The notes beneath the pieces were generated by a model. That model saw only the letters and a list, made by a program, of their open reading frames with translations. It had not been told where the DNA came from and searched no databases. A stretch of DNA of 23,014 nucleotides, from assembly GCA_910588175.1 (NCBI GenBank), contig CAJUQQ010000027.1:1-23014 (forward strand), given 5' to 3'. Positions 1 to 6,869 of this stretch are shown here, piece by piece. The translations under genes and the position numbers were made by a program. The stretch is from an uncultured Oscillibacter sp. (GTDB lineage: Bacteria > Bacillota > Clostridia > Oscillospirales > Oscillospiraceae). Every line of letters begins with the position of its first letter. Positions within the stretch are counted from its first letter, which is position 1.

Positions 1-136
1 CTATCGCTATTTTGTTGATTTAGAGCAGTCGGTCATATTTTTCAAACAAGCCCTATACTGCCTAATCTGAAATTGCTTCCCTCTAACCGTAAACATTTGC
101 TTCCCAAGGCCTTCACGCTTTTCTTCTCCGATCCGC

Positions 137-2401
137 TCAGCCGTCTCGCTCCAGCAGGCTTTGGAACATGTTCAGCATCTCCCGGTCCTCCAGCCTCCGG
201 GCAAACGGGAGGTCATCCGTCCAATCCTCATCGGCGTCCTCTCCGTCTTCCGCCTGCTCAAGTGCCCAGATACGGTCCTTAACTTCCGACACAATGTCGG
301 ACAAATCAACCTCGAACAGGTCGGACAGCGCTTCGATCTCTCTCTGATAGACCTCACAGTCCCCCTCGTAGTCCATCTCCTCGATATCTCCCCCGGCAAC
401 CTCCACACAATAATCCTCCAGGGCTTCGTACACCCGCCGGAACACCCCTTGCTCCACGGGAAAAGGCCGCAGCGTCCGGAGCGTTTGGAACAGAAGAAAG
501 TCCTTCGGCGTATAGCTGAACGACCATTCAAACCACGCCAGCGCGTACCAGAAACATACATCGAAAACCCGATCGGTCAGCTCCGGTTCATATACGGACA
601 GGTCTACCCCTTCTAAAAGCGCCTTCAGGTCGCAAGGCTCTACTCCTTCGTGCCAAGTATCCTCGGAAATTTCCCTGCGCTTCTTTTCCAGCATATCCAG
701 CAGCCGTTCCAACATCTGCCGCAAAACCTCCGCCACGGGTTCCATTCGCAGACGCGGGCAGATAGACGCCAGCGCCTTGATTCCTTCCATCAAAATAATA
801 TCCCACTTCAGTCCGTCAACTGTTCTGCGCAGAGCGGCTAGGAATGGCTCCTCGCAATTTCTGCAAAGGGAAGAGTCCAAATTCGCCAGCCGGATACAAT
901 AGCTGAAATCCCCGGCTGTCTCGCACAGCATTTGAAACTCACGCTCATTCTCCCGGATGTAGCCGTGGACAAAGTCCCTCACAGAGGGGTTGTGGTAGCT
1001 TACCCAATACTGGTCGATCCGGATAAAGGTCCCCTCGGTTTCCTTCAGGGCATCCATGAAATCCCTTGTGTGCAGAGGCCGGTTTTCCGCCCGGGATTTC
1101 AGCGCGTGATACCCCTCATAGCAGCGCTCCAGATCCGTTAAATATATGGGGCCCTCGGCGGGGCAGAGCAGAAGCAGCAGGTCCCTGGCCGCCGGGCTGA
1201 TCTGACGGCAGAAGGCGTTTTCCCACAGCTGGCTGGGATGGTCCAGCATCCCGGAAAAGAAGCTGTAAAAGCCGCCCTCCCCGGCGGTCCGCCGCAGCTT
1301 GATCACCGTTTCCATCAGGCGGGGGCTGTAATTGGGATGGTCGACGATTTTGATAATCCGGTCCTCCGCCAGCAGGTCCGCGATATCCTCTCTGGAAACA
1401 TCACAGAAAAAGAGGTGGTTGTAGAGGATGCGCGCCCGGTCCGCCCTGGTGTAATCCTCCAGGGAAATGACGCACTTTTTGTAGTCGAAGTTTTCCCGGG
1501 CAAAGGACTCGTAATTCTGCCGGGCCTGATTCAGAATGTATTCCCGGGTAGTGAGGATGACCTTTTTCCCCCGCTGCTTCGAGATGTATTCCAGAAATGA
1601 GAGCAACTCCTGGCTCTCGTTTTTGTTGCCTTTCGTCTCCAGGAATGTGCTGCCTAAAAAATCGTCATACAGGAACACCTGCTTCCGCTCCGGCCGGATA
1701 GCCCGCAGCGCCTCGCCGATGTCCGAGCGCACCTTGATAATCTGATAGTCCCGGTACAGGTAATCGATCAGCAGAATCTCCGCCAGGGTTGTTTTGCCGA
1801 TGCCCGGAATCCCCGAGATGATGCAGCAGTTGTACTGCTTCAGCATTTCCTGGGCCTTGCTGTAGGCGGCCTTGCTCTGCACGTAAATCTGGAGCTTACT
1901 TCGAATCTCCGCCTGCAAAATCACGCTCTGCTGGTAGATTTCGCTATGGAGGATTTTCTCCAGCACCGCCGCGCTGGTCAGCCAGAGCTTATAGTGGGCA
2001 CGCTCCACTCCCGGATGCCGGCGCAGCAGGGCGTTGACCTCATTCCCGCCCAGGATGTCCTCCGCCGATTGGCAAAAGGGCGCCAGAATGCCGAGCAGCT
2101 TGTCCTTCTCCGCCGGGCTGAGGAATTGGGAGGTAACCAGCACGTACCGTTCCGGCCGGAGCCGCTGAATTTTTTCCCCCTCAGCTTTCGCCGCGGCGCA
2201 CAGTCCGGAAAACGGGGTGTTGGCATAGTGCTTGCACTGCACGACCACCGTCCCGCCGGAATCCGATGCGTACCGCAGATCAACGCCCTGATCCCGCCCC
2301 CGGCGAAAGCTCTCGATCCTCCGTCCCAGCTGCTCGCTCATCAAATCGCAGACCAGCAGCTCGAAATCATAGTCGGACAAAGATTTGAAATCATATTCCA
2401 C
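137..2401 (-). CDS. Mrr-type restriction endonuclease fused to a STAND-like (nSTAND3) NTPase; probable defence protein
   Basis: 754 residues from a GTG start with an AGGGGG ribosome site about nine bases upstream. Residues 1-110 form an Mrr-like PD-(D/E)xK nuclease: RDQGVDL (D37, G39, D41) is followed by the QCK motif (Q55, K57), the usual catalytic set for cleaving DNA. A linker leads to a P-loop NTPase: Walker A GIPGIGKTT at 197-205, Walker B VFLYDD ending at D247, a sensor-like VILTTRE near 285, and NYSPRLMETV, which resembles the conserved PR motif of the novel STAND 3 group. The remaining 350 or so residues are helical and acidic and would be the sensing part. In related nuclease-STAND proteins the C-terminal region recognises an invader and ATP-dependent oligomerisation switches on the nuclease; that role is inferred here. 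No methylase or other restriction subunit lies nearby, so it is unlikely to be an ordinary restriction system. All key residues are intact. Confidence 0.82.
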   Translation of the reverse strand: MEYDFKSLSDYDFELLVCDLMSEQLGRRIESFRRGRDQGVDLRYASDSGGTVVVQCKHYANTPFSGLCAAAKAEGEKIQRLRPERYVLVTSQFLSPAEKDKLLGILAPFCQSAEDILGGNEVNALLRRHPGVERAHYKLWLTSAAVLEKILHSEIYQQSVILQAEIRSKLQIYVQSKAAYSKAQEMLKQYNCCIISGIPGIGKTTLAEILLIDYLYRDYQIIKVRSDIGEALRAIRPERKQVFLYDDFLGSTFLETKGNKNESQELLSFLEYISKQRGKKVILTTREYILNQARQNYESFARENFDYKKCVISLEDYTRADRARILYNHLFFCDVSREDIADLLAEDRIIKIVDHPNYSPRLMETVIKLRRTAGEGGFYSFFSGMLDHPSQLWENAFCRQISPAARDLLLLLCPAEGPIYLTDLERCYEGYHALKSRAENRPLHTRDFMDALKETEGTFIRIDQYWVSYHNPSVRDFVHGYIRENEREFQMLCETAGDFSYCIRLANLDSSLCRNCEEPFLAALRRTVDGLKWDIILMEGIKALASICPRLRMEPVAEVLRQMLERLLDMLEKKRREISEDTWHEGVEPCDLKALLEGVDLSVYEPELTDRVFDVCFWYALAWFEWSFSYTPKDFLLFQTLRTLRPFPVEQGVFRRVYEALEDYCVEVAGGDIEEMDYEGDCEVYQREIEALSDLFEVDLSDIVSEVKDRIWALEQAEDGEDADEDWTDDLPFARRLEDREMLNMFQSLLERDG

Positions 2402-2440
2402 TCCCCGCGCCCCCTGCCGCCTGCCGTCCGCTCAGAACGG

Positions 2441-2472
2441 CAGTTTTTCCCAGCATAGCACAGTTTTTCCCA
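2441..2472. repeat. Tandem 12-bp direct repeat over the nuclease-NTPase promoter
   Basis: CAGTTTTTCCCA occurs at 2441-2452 and again, identically, at 2461-2472, an exact period of 20 bp (about two helical turns). The second copy lies in the spacer of the putative promoter and the first overlaps the downstream edge of its -10. This arrangement suits cooperative binding of a dimeric regulator on one face of the DNA, but the repeat could also be chance A/T-tract sequence. Confidence 0.55.
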
Positions 2473-2480
2473 AAAGTCGA
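2452..2480 (-). promoter_or_regulatory. Possible promoter of the nuclease-NTPase gene
   Basis: On the minus strand a TCGACT -35 (2475-2480) and a TATGCT -10 (2452-2457) are separated by 17 bases. Each matches the sigma-A consensus at four of six positions, so this is a moderate candidate. The start codon at 2401 lies about 50 bases downstream. A leader hairpin (CTGCCGT 2421-2427 with ACGGCAG 2437-2443) lies between them. Confidence 0.4.
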
Positions 2481-2498
2481 GGACGGTTTCCGAAGAGT

Positions 2499-2679
2499 GG
2501 AGGCCGCAGGCGGCCCTCCCCTTTCCGCCGCCAAAGCCTGCGCCAGGGCGGGCATATGGAGGTCCTATCTCTAAGCGTCAGTCCCTTCTCCCAGCGCCTT
2601 GGCGCTTCCGATTGGAGGGCGGACACGCAGGTCCGCCCCTACACCTCCTCCTAAATAAAATCCGGGGGGGCACCCCCCC
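2499..2679. repeat. Cluster of GC-rich inverted repeats in the 420-bp intergenic region
   Basis: Four hairpins follow one another: GGAGGCCG/CGGcCCTCC (2499-2519), AGCGCC-TT-GGCGCT (2593-2606), GGGCGGAC-ACGCAG-GTCCGCCC (2617-2638, a perfect 8-bp stem) and seven G pairing with seven C across a CA loop (2664-2679). The third, followed by CTAC, resembles GC-rich palindromes I recall as dispersed between genes in Oscillospiraceae; that recollection is unchecked. No gene is visible in the gap. The divergent genes on either side start beyond the cluster, so it is not a simple terminator. Confidence 0.6.
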
Positions 2680-2694
2680 TGGAGATACGCGCCC

Positions 2695-2723
2695 TTGCGC
2701 GCCGCTCAAAAAGATGCTATACT
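2695..2723 (+). promoter_or_regulatory. Promoter of the PH-domain gene
   Basis: TTGCGC (2695-2700), a 17-base spacer and TATACT (2718-2723) fit a sigma-A promoter, implying a leader of about 90 bases before the ATG at 2822. Confidence 0.55.
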
Positions 2724-2821
2724 TTTGAAAAGGACAGGATGCGCCGCGTTCGCCGCAGCAGCGTTTCTTTTCCCTCTCCCCCATGTCCAGACCCCGACAC
2801 ATAACACGAGGAGGATCAACT

Positions 2822-3205
2822 ATGGAACCCATCGAATACCTGTGGAAAGACCGCAAACGCTTTTGGGGCATGCCGCTGTCCTTCACCCGGTACAGCCTCA
2901 GTGAGGACCGGCTGTTTTGTGAGACCGGCCTCCTCAATATGAAATCTGACGAAGTGCTGCTTTACCGGGTCCGGGACCTGCGGCTGACCATGAATCTTTT
3001 CCAGCGCGTCTGCGGCGTGGGAACGGTATGCGTTGTGTCCTCGGACAAGAGCATCCCTCACCTGGATTTGAAAAATGTGAAGGACCCCCGGACCGTGAAA
3101 GAACTGATTCACAAAAACGTGGAGGCGGCCAAGGATCAGCGCCGCATCCGGGCCACCGAGCTGCTGGGAGGCGAGGACGCCGATCTGGAGGAGGAGGAAC
3201 ACTAA
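2822..3205 (+). CDS. Small bacterial PH-domain (bPH_2-like) protein
   Basis: 127 residues starting at the ATG directly after a GAGGAGG ribosome site; an in-frame extension upstream lacks such a site. The core, running from FTRYSLSEDRLFCETGLLNM through DEVLLYRVRDLRL to the HLDLKNVKDP strand, has the look of the bacterial pleckstrin-homology fold, in which a short strand-rich domain reports on membrane- or protein-bound partners. Unlike YdbS/YdbT relatives it has no membrane segment, so it should be cytoplasmic. The tail (GGEDADLEEEEH) is very acidic. It stands alone, with its own promoter and a terminator at 3228-3259. The partner and purpose are unknown. Confidence 0.7.
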   Translation: MEPIEYLWKDRKRFWGMPLSFTRYSLSEDRLFCETGLLNMKSDEVLLYRVRDLRLTMNLFQRVCGVGTVCVVSSDKSIPHLDLKNVKDPRTVKELIHKNVEAAKDQRRIRATELLGGEDADLEEEEH

Positions 3206-3227
3206 TCTTTATACAATCGTCCCTTGG

Positions 3228-3259
3228 AAAGCGCCCGTCCGGCCGGACAGGCGCTTTTT
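3228..3259 (+). terminator. Intrinsic terminator after the PH-domain gene
   Basis: AAAGCGCC (3228-3235) pairs with GGCGCTTT (3250-3257); the interior GTCCGGCCGGAC is itself a perfect palindrome, and the stem runs into TTTTT. Confidence 0.85.
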
Positions 3260-3297
3260 CCGCGTCGGGCGGACGGTTCCCCCTGGCTCGCGGGCTC

Positions 3298-3326
3298 TTG
3301 TAAGACGGCGAATTTTGTGGTATAAT
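3298..3326 (+). promoter_or_regulatory. Promoter of the GH25 gene
   Basis: TTGTAA (3298-3303), 17 bases, then TATAAT (3321-3326) preceded by an extended -10 TGG. The start codon is 33 bases downstream, leaving a short leader. Confidence 0.8.
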
Positions 3327-3358
3327 ATTTATATTTGTCGGATTGTGAGGAAACAGCT

Positions 3359-4330
3359 ATGCACGACCGTCTGTCTGAATTCGATTTAATAGAGCGGGGC
3401 GAAGCCGAACGCCCCTTAGGCGAGGTCATACGGGACCGGGGCCCCCGGCAGCCGCCTCCCCGCTCCCGCCGGCGGCCCCAAGGAGCGGGGCTTTCCATCC
3501 TGTCCCTGGTCATTTTCATCATCGCGCTGATCGCGGCCGGGACGGCGCTGGCACTCGTCCTGCGCGGGAATCAGGAAGCCCCTCCTCCCGACATTCCGGA
3601 GGAGGAACCGGTCACGTTCCGGTTTGGCGACATGGTGCTGACGCCTATAGAGGGAATGCCTCTCAACCCCTATGACAAGGCCGCCTTTGTCCGGGACGCG
3701 AAGGGCCGGGTCACCTATGAGCAGGGCGGACGGCGGGCCAGGGCGGGCATTGATGTGTCTACCCATCAAAAGGACATCGACTGGCAGGCGGTGGCAGCGG
3801 ACGGCGTGGAATTCGCCATCCTCCGGCTGGGGCACCGGGGCTATTCCGAAGGCGGGCTGTTCCTGGACCAGACCTTTGAGCAGAATCTCCGGGGAGCGCT
3901 GGAGGCCGGACTGGAGGTCGGAGTCTACTTCTTCTCTCAGGCCGTCACTCCCGAGGAGGCGGAGGAGGAAGCGGACTATGTCCTGGAAATCCTAGACGGA
4001 CAAGCCCTTGCCTTTCCCGTGGCTTTTGACTGGGAGCCTATTTCCGGGGACACGGCCCGCACCGACGGCCTGAGCGGAGCGGTGCTCACCCGCTGCGCCG
4101 CCGCCTTCTGCAAGCGGATCGCGGACGCGGGATACCGTCCGGCGGTCTATTTCAACCAGACCCAGGGCTATCTCCATTACGACCTGCGGGAACTGACGGA
4201 CTACGAGCTGTGGCTGGCGGAATACGACGCCGTGCCGGATTTTTACTACCATTTTGATCTGTGGCAGTATTCCCACACCGGCCGCGTGGACGGCATCCAA
4301 GGGGACGTAGACCTAGATCTGGCCTTCTAA
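3359..4330 (+). CDS. Membrane-anchored GH25 lysozyme-like muramidase
   Basis: 323 residues from the ATG with GTGAGG eight bases upstream. The N-terminus (1-44) is charged and Pro/Arg-rich with no signal-cleavage site; a hydrophobic helix at 45-68 (LSILSLVIFIIALIAAG...) should anchor the protein with its C-terminus outside. After a Pro/Glu linker comes a glycoside hydrolase family 25 domain: AGIDVSTHQ (D132), the VGVYFFSQA strand, VAFDWEP with D224 and E226 as the expected catalytic pair, and LWQYSHTGRVDGI near the end. GH25 enzymes cleave the MurNAc-GlcNAc bond of peptidoglycan, so a role in wall remodelling or division is likely. It is complete and flanked by its own promoter and terminator, with no phage genes nearby, which argues for a housekeeping hydrolase rather than an endolysin. 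Confidence 0.9.
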   Translation: MHDRLSEFDLIERGEAERPLGEVIRDRGPRQPPPRSRRRPQGAGLSILSLVIFIIALIAAGTALALVLRGNQEAPPPDIPEEEPVTFRFGDMVLTPIEGMPLNPYDKAAFVRDAKGRVTYEQGGRRARAGIDVSTHQKDIDWQAVAADGVEFAILRLGHRGYSEGGLFLDQTFEQNLRGALEAGLEVGVYFFSQAVTPEEAEEEADYVLEILDGQALAFPVAFDWEPISGDTARTDGLSGAVLTRCAAAFCKRIADAGYRPAVYFNQTQGYLHYDLRELTDYELWLAEYDAVPDFYYHFDLWQYSHTGRVDGIQGDVDLDLAF

Positions 4331-4376
4331 AATTCCTTCGCCTTCCGGAATCCAGCCATACTGTAAGCACAACGTA

Positions 4377-4430
4377 AAAGCGGGACCGCTCTTCGACCAA
4401 GCGTTCGAAAAGCGGCCCCGCTTTCTTTTG
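4377..4430 (+). terminator. Intrinsic terminator after the GH25 gene
   Basis: AAAGCGGGACCGCT (4377-4390) pairs with AGCGGCCCCGCTTT (4411-4424) and is followed by CTTTTG. Confidence 0.8.
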
Positions 4431-4522
4431 CGGTTCCTGTCCCTAGGCCGGCCGTGAATCCCGGGCAACCTGACCTGCCTCCCGGCCCGGGCTTACTCCT
4501 CCTAACCATGCCGGCAGCATGT

Positions 4523-4550
4523 GAGCGGCGCGGCCGAAGCCGCGCCGCTC
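4523..4550 (-). terminator. Strong hairpin at the 3' end of the sensor kinase gene
   Basis: A perfect 12-bp stem (4523-4534 with 4539-4550). Read on the minus strand its loop is the very stable tetraloop TTCG closed by C-G, and it begins 27 bases past the kinase stop codon. No T-tract follows, so it may act as a 3' stabiliser or a weak terminator. Confidence 0.55.
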
Positions 4551-4577
4551 GCAAATACCGACGCTTTTTCCGTTCTC

Positions 4578-6710
4578 TCAAGGCTGTTCTCTCTCTCCGT
4601 CGGAAATCAGCTCCAGCAAGCAGTCCATGTCCAACGGCTTGGCCAGATGGGCGTTCATGCCGCTTTCGGCGGAGCGCTTCCGGTCCTCGTCAAAGGTATT
4701 GGCCGACAGGGCCACAATGGGCACATTGGCCTTTTCCGGGTCCTCCAATGCCCGAATCGCCCGGGCGGCGCTGTGCCCGTCCATCACCGGCATCCGGAGA
4801 TCCATTAAGAGTAAGGCGTAATGACCCGCCGGGGCCGCTTTCACCTTCTCCACAGCCTCCGCGCCGTCACAGGCGGCTTCCGTCAGGAAGCCCGCCTCCT
4901 CCAGCAGGTCCATGGCGATTTCCCGGTTCAGCTCGTTGTCCTCCACCACCAATACCCGGCGCTCTCCAGGGGGAATTCGGATAGTCCGGAACATCTCCTC
5001 CTCCTGAAGGCGCAGGTTCAGCGAAGCGGTGAAACAGCCTCCGCCGCCCGGCAGAGTTCTGGCCTCCACTTTTCCCCCCATCAGCTCCATGACATGCCTT
5101 GCGATGGGCAGGCCCAGGTCCGCGCCCTCCGCGTCGGAGGCAACCGTGATTTCCCGGCGGGAGAAGGCGCTGAAAACGCCTTCGTTCAAAGGAGCCTCCG
5201 TGGCGGAGCAGTTGGCGATGAAATGATAGGACCCATAAGCCCGGGTGGCGCTTTGCTCCTGGAGAAGCAGATCCACCCGCCCTCCGGGCTTCACACGGCG
5301 GACGGCTCCCTTCGCCAGCCGTCCTAAAGACTGACGGAGCTTTGGAAGATCGCACCAAACCTGGGAATGCTCCGTCTCCACGGAGGAAAGGGCCAGCTCC
5401 ACACCCCGCGCCTCCGCATAGGGGCGCACCTCGTCCCAGACCTCCCAGGCAAGCTCGGGAAGCGCGCAGGCAGATTCTTCAATATGGACCTTGCTGGTTT
5501 CCAGCCAGCTCAGCTCCAATACGTTGTTCAGCAGGCTCAGGAGTTGGGCGCTGGAATCCTCAATCCGCTCCAGGTCCGCTTTTAGCCGCTGGGGATCCTC
5601 CAAATGCCGCTTGGCCAGGGCCGTAAAGCCCACAATGGCGTTCATCGGTGTGCGCATATCGTGGGAGATATTGGAGAGGAAGGTATTCCGGACATCCCCC
5701 GCCAGCTTGGCCTGGGCCAGGGCTTCCTCCAAAATAGCGGAGCGCTCCCGCTCCCGGCGGACGTCCTCGTCCACCGTCCGGCAGCCAAACATGATCTGCG
5801 TCACCCCCTCGTTGGGGCTGACGTTGACGATAAAGGCCTGTACATACTCCGGCTCTCCCTGGCGGAGGACCCGGTAGTTGATGTGGTAGGACTTGTGCTT
5901 TTCCAGCACCTCTTTGATATAAACCGGGTTCACCTCCCGGCGGAAGCGCTCCCGGTCCTCTGGGTGAACCCAGCGGCCGGCGTAAGCGTCCGCGAAGCCG
6001 GTGAACCGCCGGACCTGTAAATCCCGGCCAAACTGGAAGCTCTCCCGTCCGCTGACCCGGTAGGGCTGAATCACATCCGCCTCCAGGTCGGCGTGAAACA
6101 CCGTCTCATAGTCCGCGCTGAGCCCCTCAATCAGCTCCAGGCGGCGAACCAGCTCGTCGTTCATCTGCTCCAGAAAATCCAAGGTCTGATCGGCCTGCTC
6201 CTGAAGCTCCCGCTCCTTCTGGAGCTTTTCCTCCAGAATGGCCGCCCGCTCGGCGGTCCGGCGGCGGTGAAGCTCCGTGACATCGGCCAGGAAGACGTAA
6301 AATACGCCCCCCAGCTTCTCCGTCTCAATAAAGTGGCCGAAATCCTCCACCCAGCAGACGGTCCCGTCCTTGCGGATGATGCGGTATTCCACATAATCCA
6401 GGTCATAGCGGCTGTCGCCGATCTGCTCCCGGATGCTGGCCTCCACAGCCTCCCGGTCCTCGGGATGCACGAGACCCTGGAAGGTTCCGCCGGTAAGCTC
6501 CCGAAATTCCTTCTCCGTCTCACAGCCAAATGTGCGCAGGACGGCGCGGTTCAAGTAAAGAATCTTTCCGTCGTCATCCCGGTATATGAAAAAGCCGCCG
6601 GGCATCTCATCGGTAAAACGCTTGATCTGCCGGGCGGTCAGGCTTTCCCGGTCCCGAAGATCCCCGCCGCCGGCCAGTAGATACTCAATTAAGCCGTGCG
6701 TTTCGATCAT
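4578..6710 (-). CDS. Hybrid sensor histidine kinase / response regulator, PAS-PAS-HisKA-degenerate HATPase-REC
   Basis: 710 residues. I place the start at the ATG at 6710, preceded by GGAAGGGAGGG; a longer frame beginning GTG at 6767 would start inside the promoter. No membrane segment is seen, so the sensor is cytoplasmic. A first PAS domain (about 28-145; FFIYRDDDGKILYLN, then WVEDFGHFIE) is followed by a coiled coil (150-195) and a second PAS_3-like domain (about 200-325). HisKA carries SHDMRTPMNAIVGF with phospho-acceptor H350. The ATPase region is badly eroded: the N-box Asn is replaced in LAKGAVRRVKPGG (467-477), no DxGxG box is recognisable, and only GADLGLPIARHVMELMGG (529-546) remains. 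The receiver domain is intact: E590/D591, D637 in MDLRMPVMDG, S in ALSAN and K691. It may therefore act as a phosphatase, a phosphate acceptor or a scaffold. No response regulator lies next to it. Confidence 0.88.
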   Translation of the reverse strand: MIETHGLIEYLLAGGGDLRDRESLTARQIKRFTDEMPGGFFIYRDDDGKILYLNRAVLRTFGCETEKEFRELTGGTFQGLVHPEDREAVEASIREQIGDSRYDLDYVEYRIIRKDGTVCWVEDFGHFIETEKLGGVFYVFLADVTELHRRRTAERAAILEEKLQKERELQEQADQTLDFLEQMNDELVRRLELIEGLSADYETVFHADLEADVIQPYRVSGRESFQFGRDLQVRRFTGFADAYAGRWVHPEDRERFRREVNPVYIKEVLEKHKSYHINYRVLRQGEPEYVQAFIVNVSPNEGVTQIMFGCRTVDEDVRRERERSAILEEALAQAKLAGDVRNTFLSNISHDMRTPMNAIVGFTALAKRHLEDPQRLKADLERIEDSSAQLLSLLNNVLELSWLETSKVHIEESACALPELAWEVWDEVRPYAEARGVELALSSVETEHSQVWCDLPKLRQSLGRLAKGAVRRVKPGGRVDLLLQEQSATRAYGSYHFIANCSATEAPLNEGVFSAFSRREITVASDAEGADLGLPIARHVMELMGGKVEARTLPGGGGCFTASLNLRLQEEEMFRTIRIPPGERRVLVVEDNELNREIAMDLLEEAGFLTEAACDGAEAVEKVKAAPAGHYALLLMDLRMPVMDGHSAARAIRALEDPEKANVPIVALSANTFDEDRKRSAESGMNAHLAKPLDMDCLLELISDGEREQP

Positions 6711-6738
6711 GGGCAACCCTCCCTTCCGGTTTTTTCCT

Positions 6739-6767
6739 ATCATACCACATCCCCGGCGGTTTGTCAC
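6739..6767 (-). promoter_or_regulatory. Promoter of the sensor kinase gene
   Basis: On the minus strand GTGACA (6762-6767), 17 bases, TATGAT (6739-6744), with an extended -10 TGG. The TGTGGTAT stretch matches that of the GH25 promoter. The position supports the ATG at 6710 as start, with a leader of about 22 bases. Confidence 0.7.
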
Positions 6768-6788
6768 GTATGATTTGCAACAGAGCGG

Positions 6789-6824
6789 AAGCGGCCCGCC
6801 CCGTAATGGGGCGGGCCGCTTTTG
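6789..6824. terminator. Terminator hairpin between the S-layer and sensor kinase genes
   Basis: A perfect 14-bp stem (6789-6802 with 6808-6821) and a five-base loop. It lies just past the stop codon of the minus-strand S-layer gene and probably ends its transcript, although the clearer T-run (TTTT) is on the plus strand. Confidence 0.7.
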
Positions 6825-6869
6825 CGAGGGATGTCTCCGCCGCTGAAACCGGGTTTGGTCCTTCCGGAC

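Noticed and set aside
88..101. CGTAAACATTTGCT near the left edge, close to the LacI-type operators at 10889 and 14557
   Set aside because: The central CG is broken to CA and no promoter lies at the matching distance on either strand; the gene it might control would be outside the window.
2499..2679. CRISPR-like repeats
   Set aside because: The inverted repeats differ from each other in sequence and length and are unevenly spaced; there are no spacers and no cas genes in the window.
2783..2821. Upstream extension of the PH-domain protein (MSRPRHITRGGST)
   Set aside because: It would place the GAGGAGG ribosome site inside the coding sequence; the ATG at 2822 is better supported.
6711..6767. 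Longer start of the sensor kinase (GTG at 6767)
   Set aside because: That codon overlaps the -35 hexamer; the ATG at 6710 follows a strong ribosome site.
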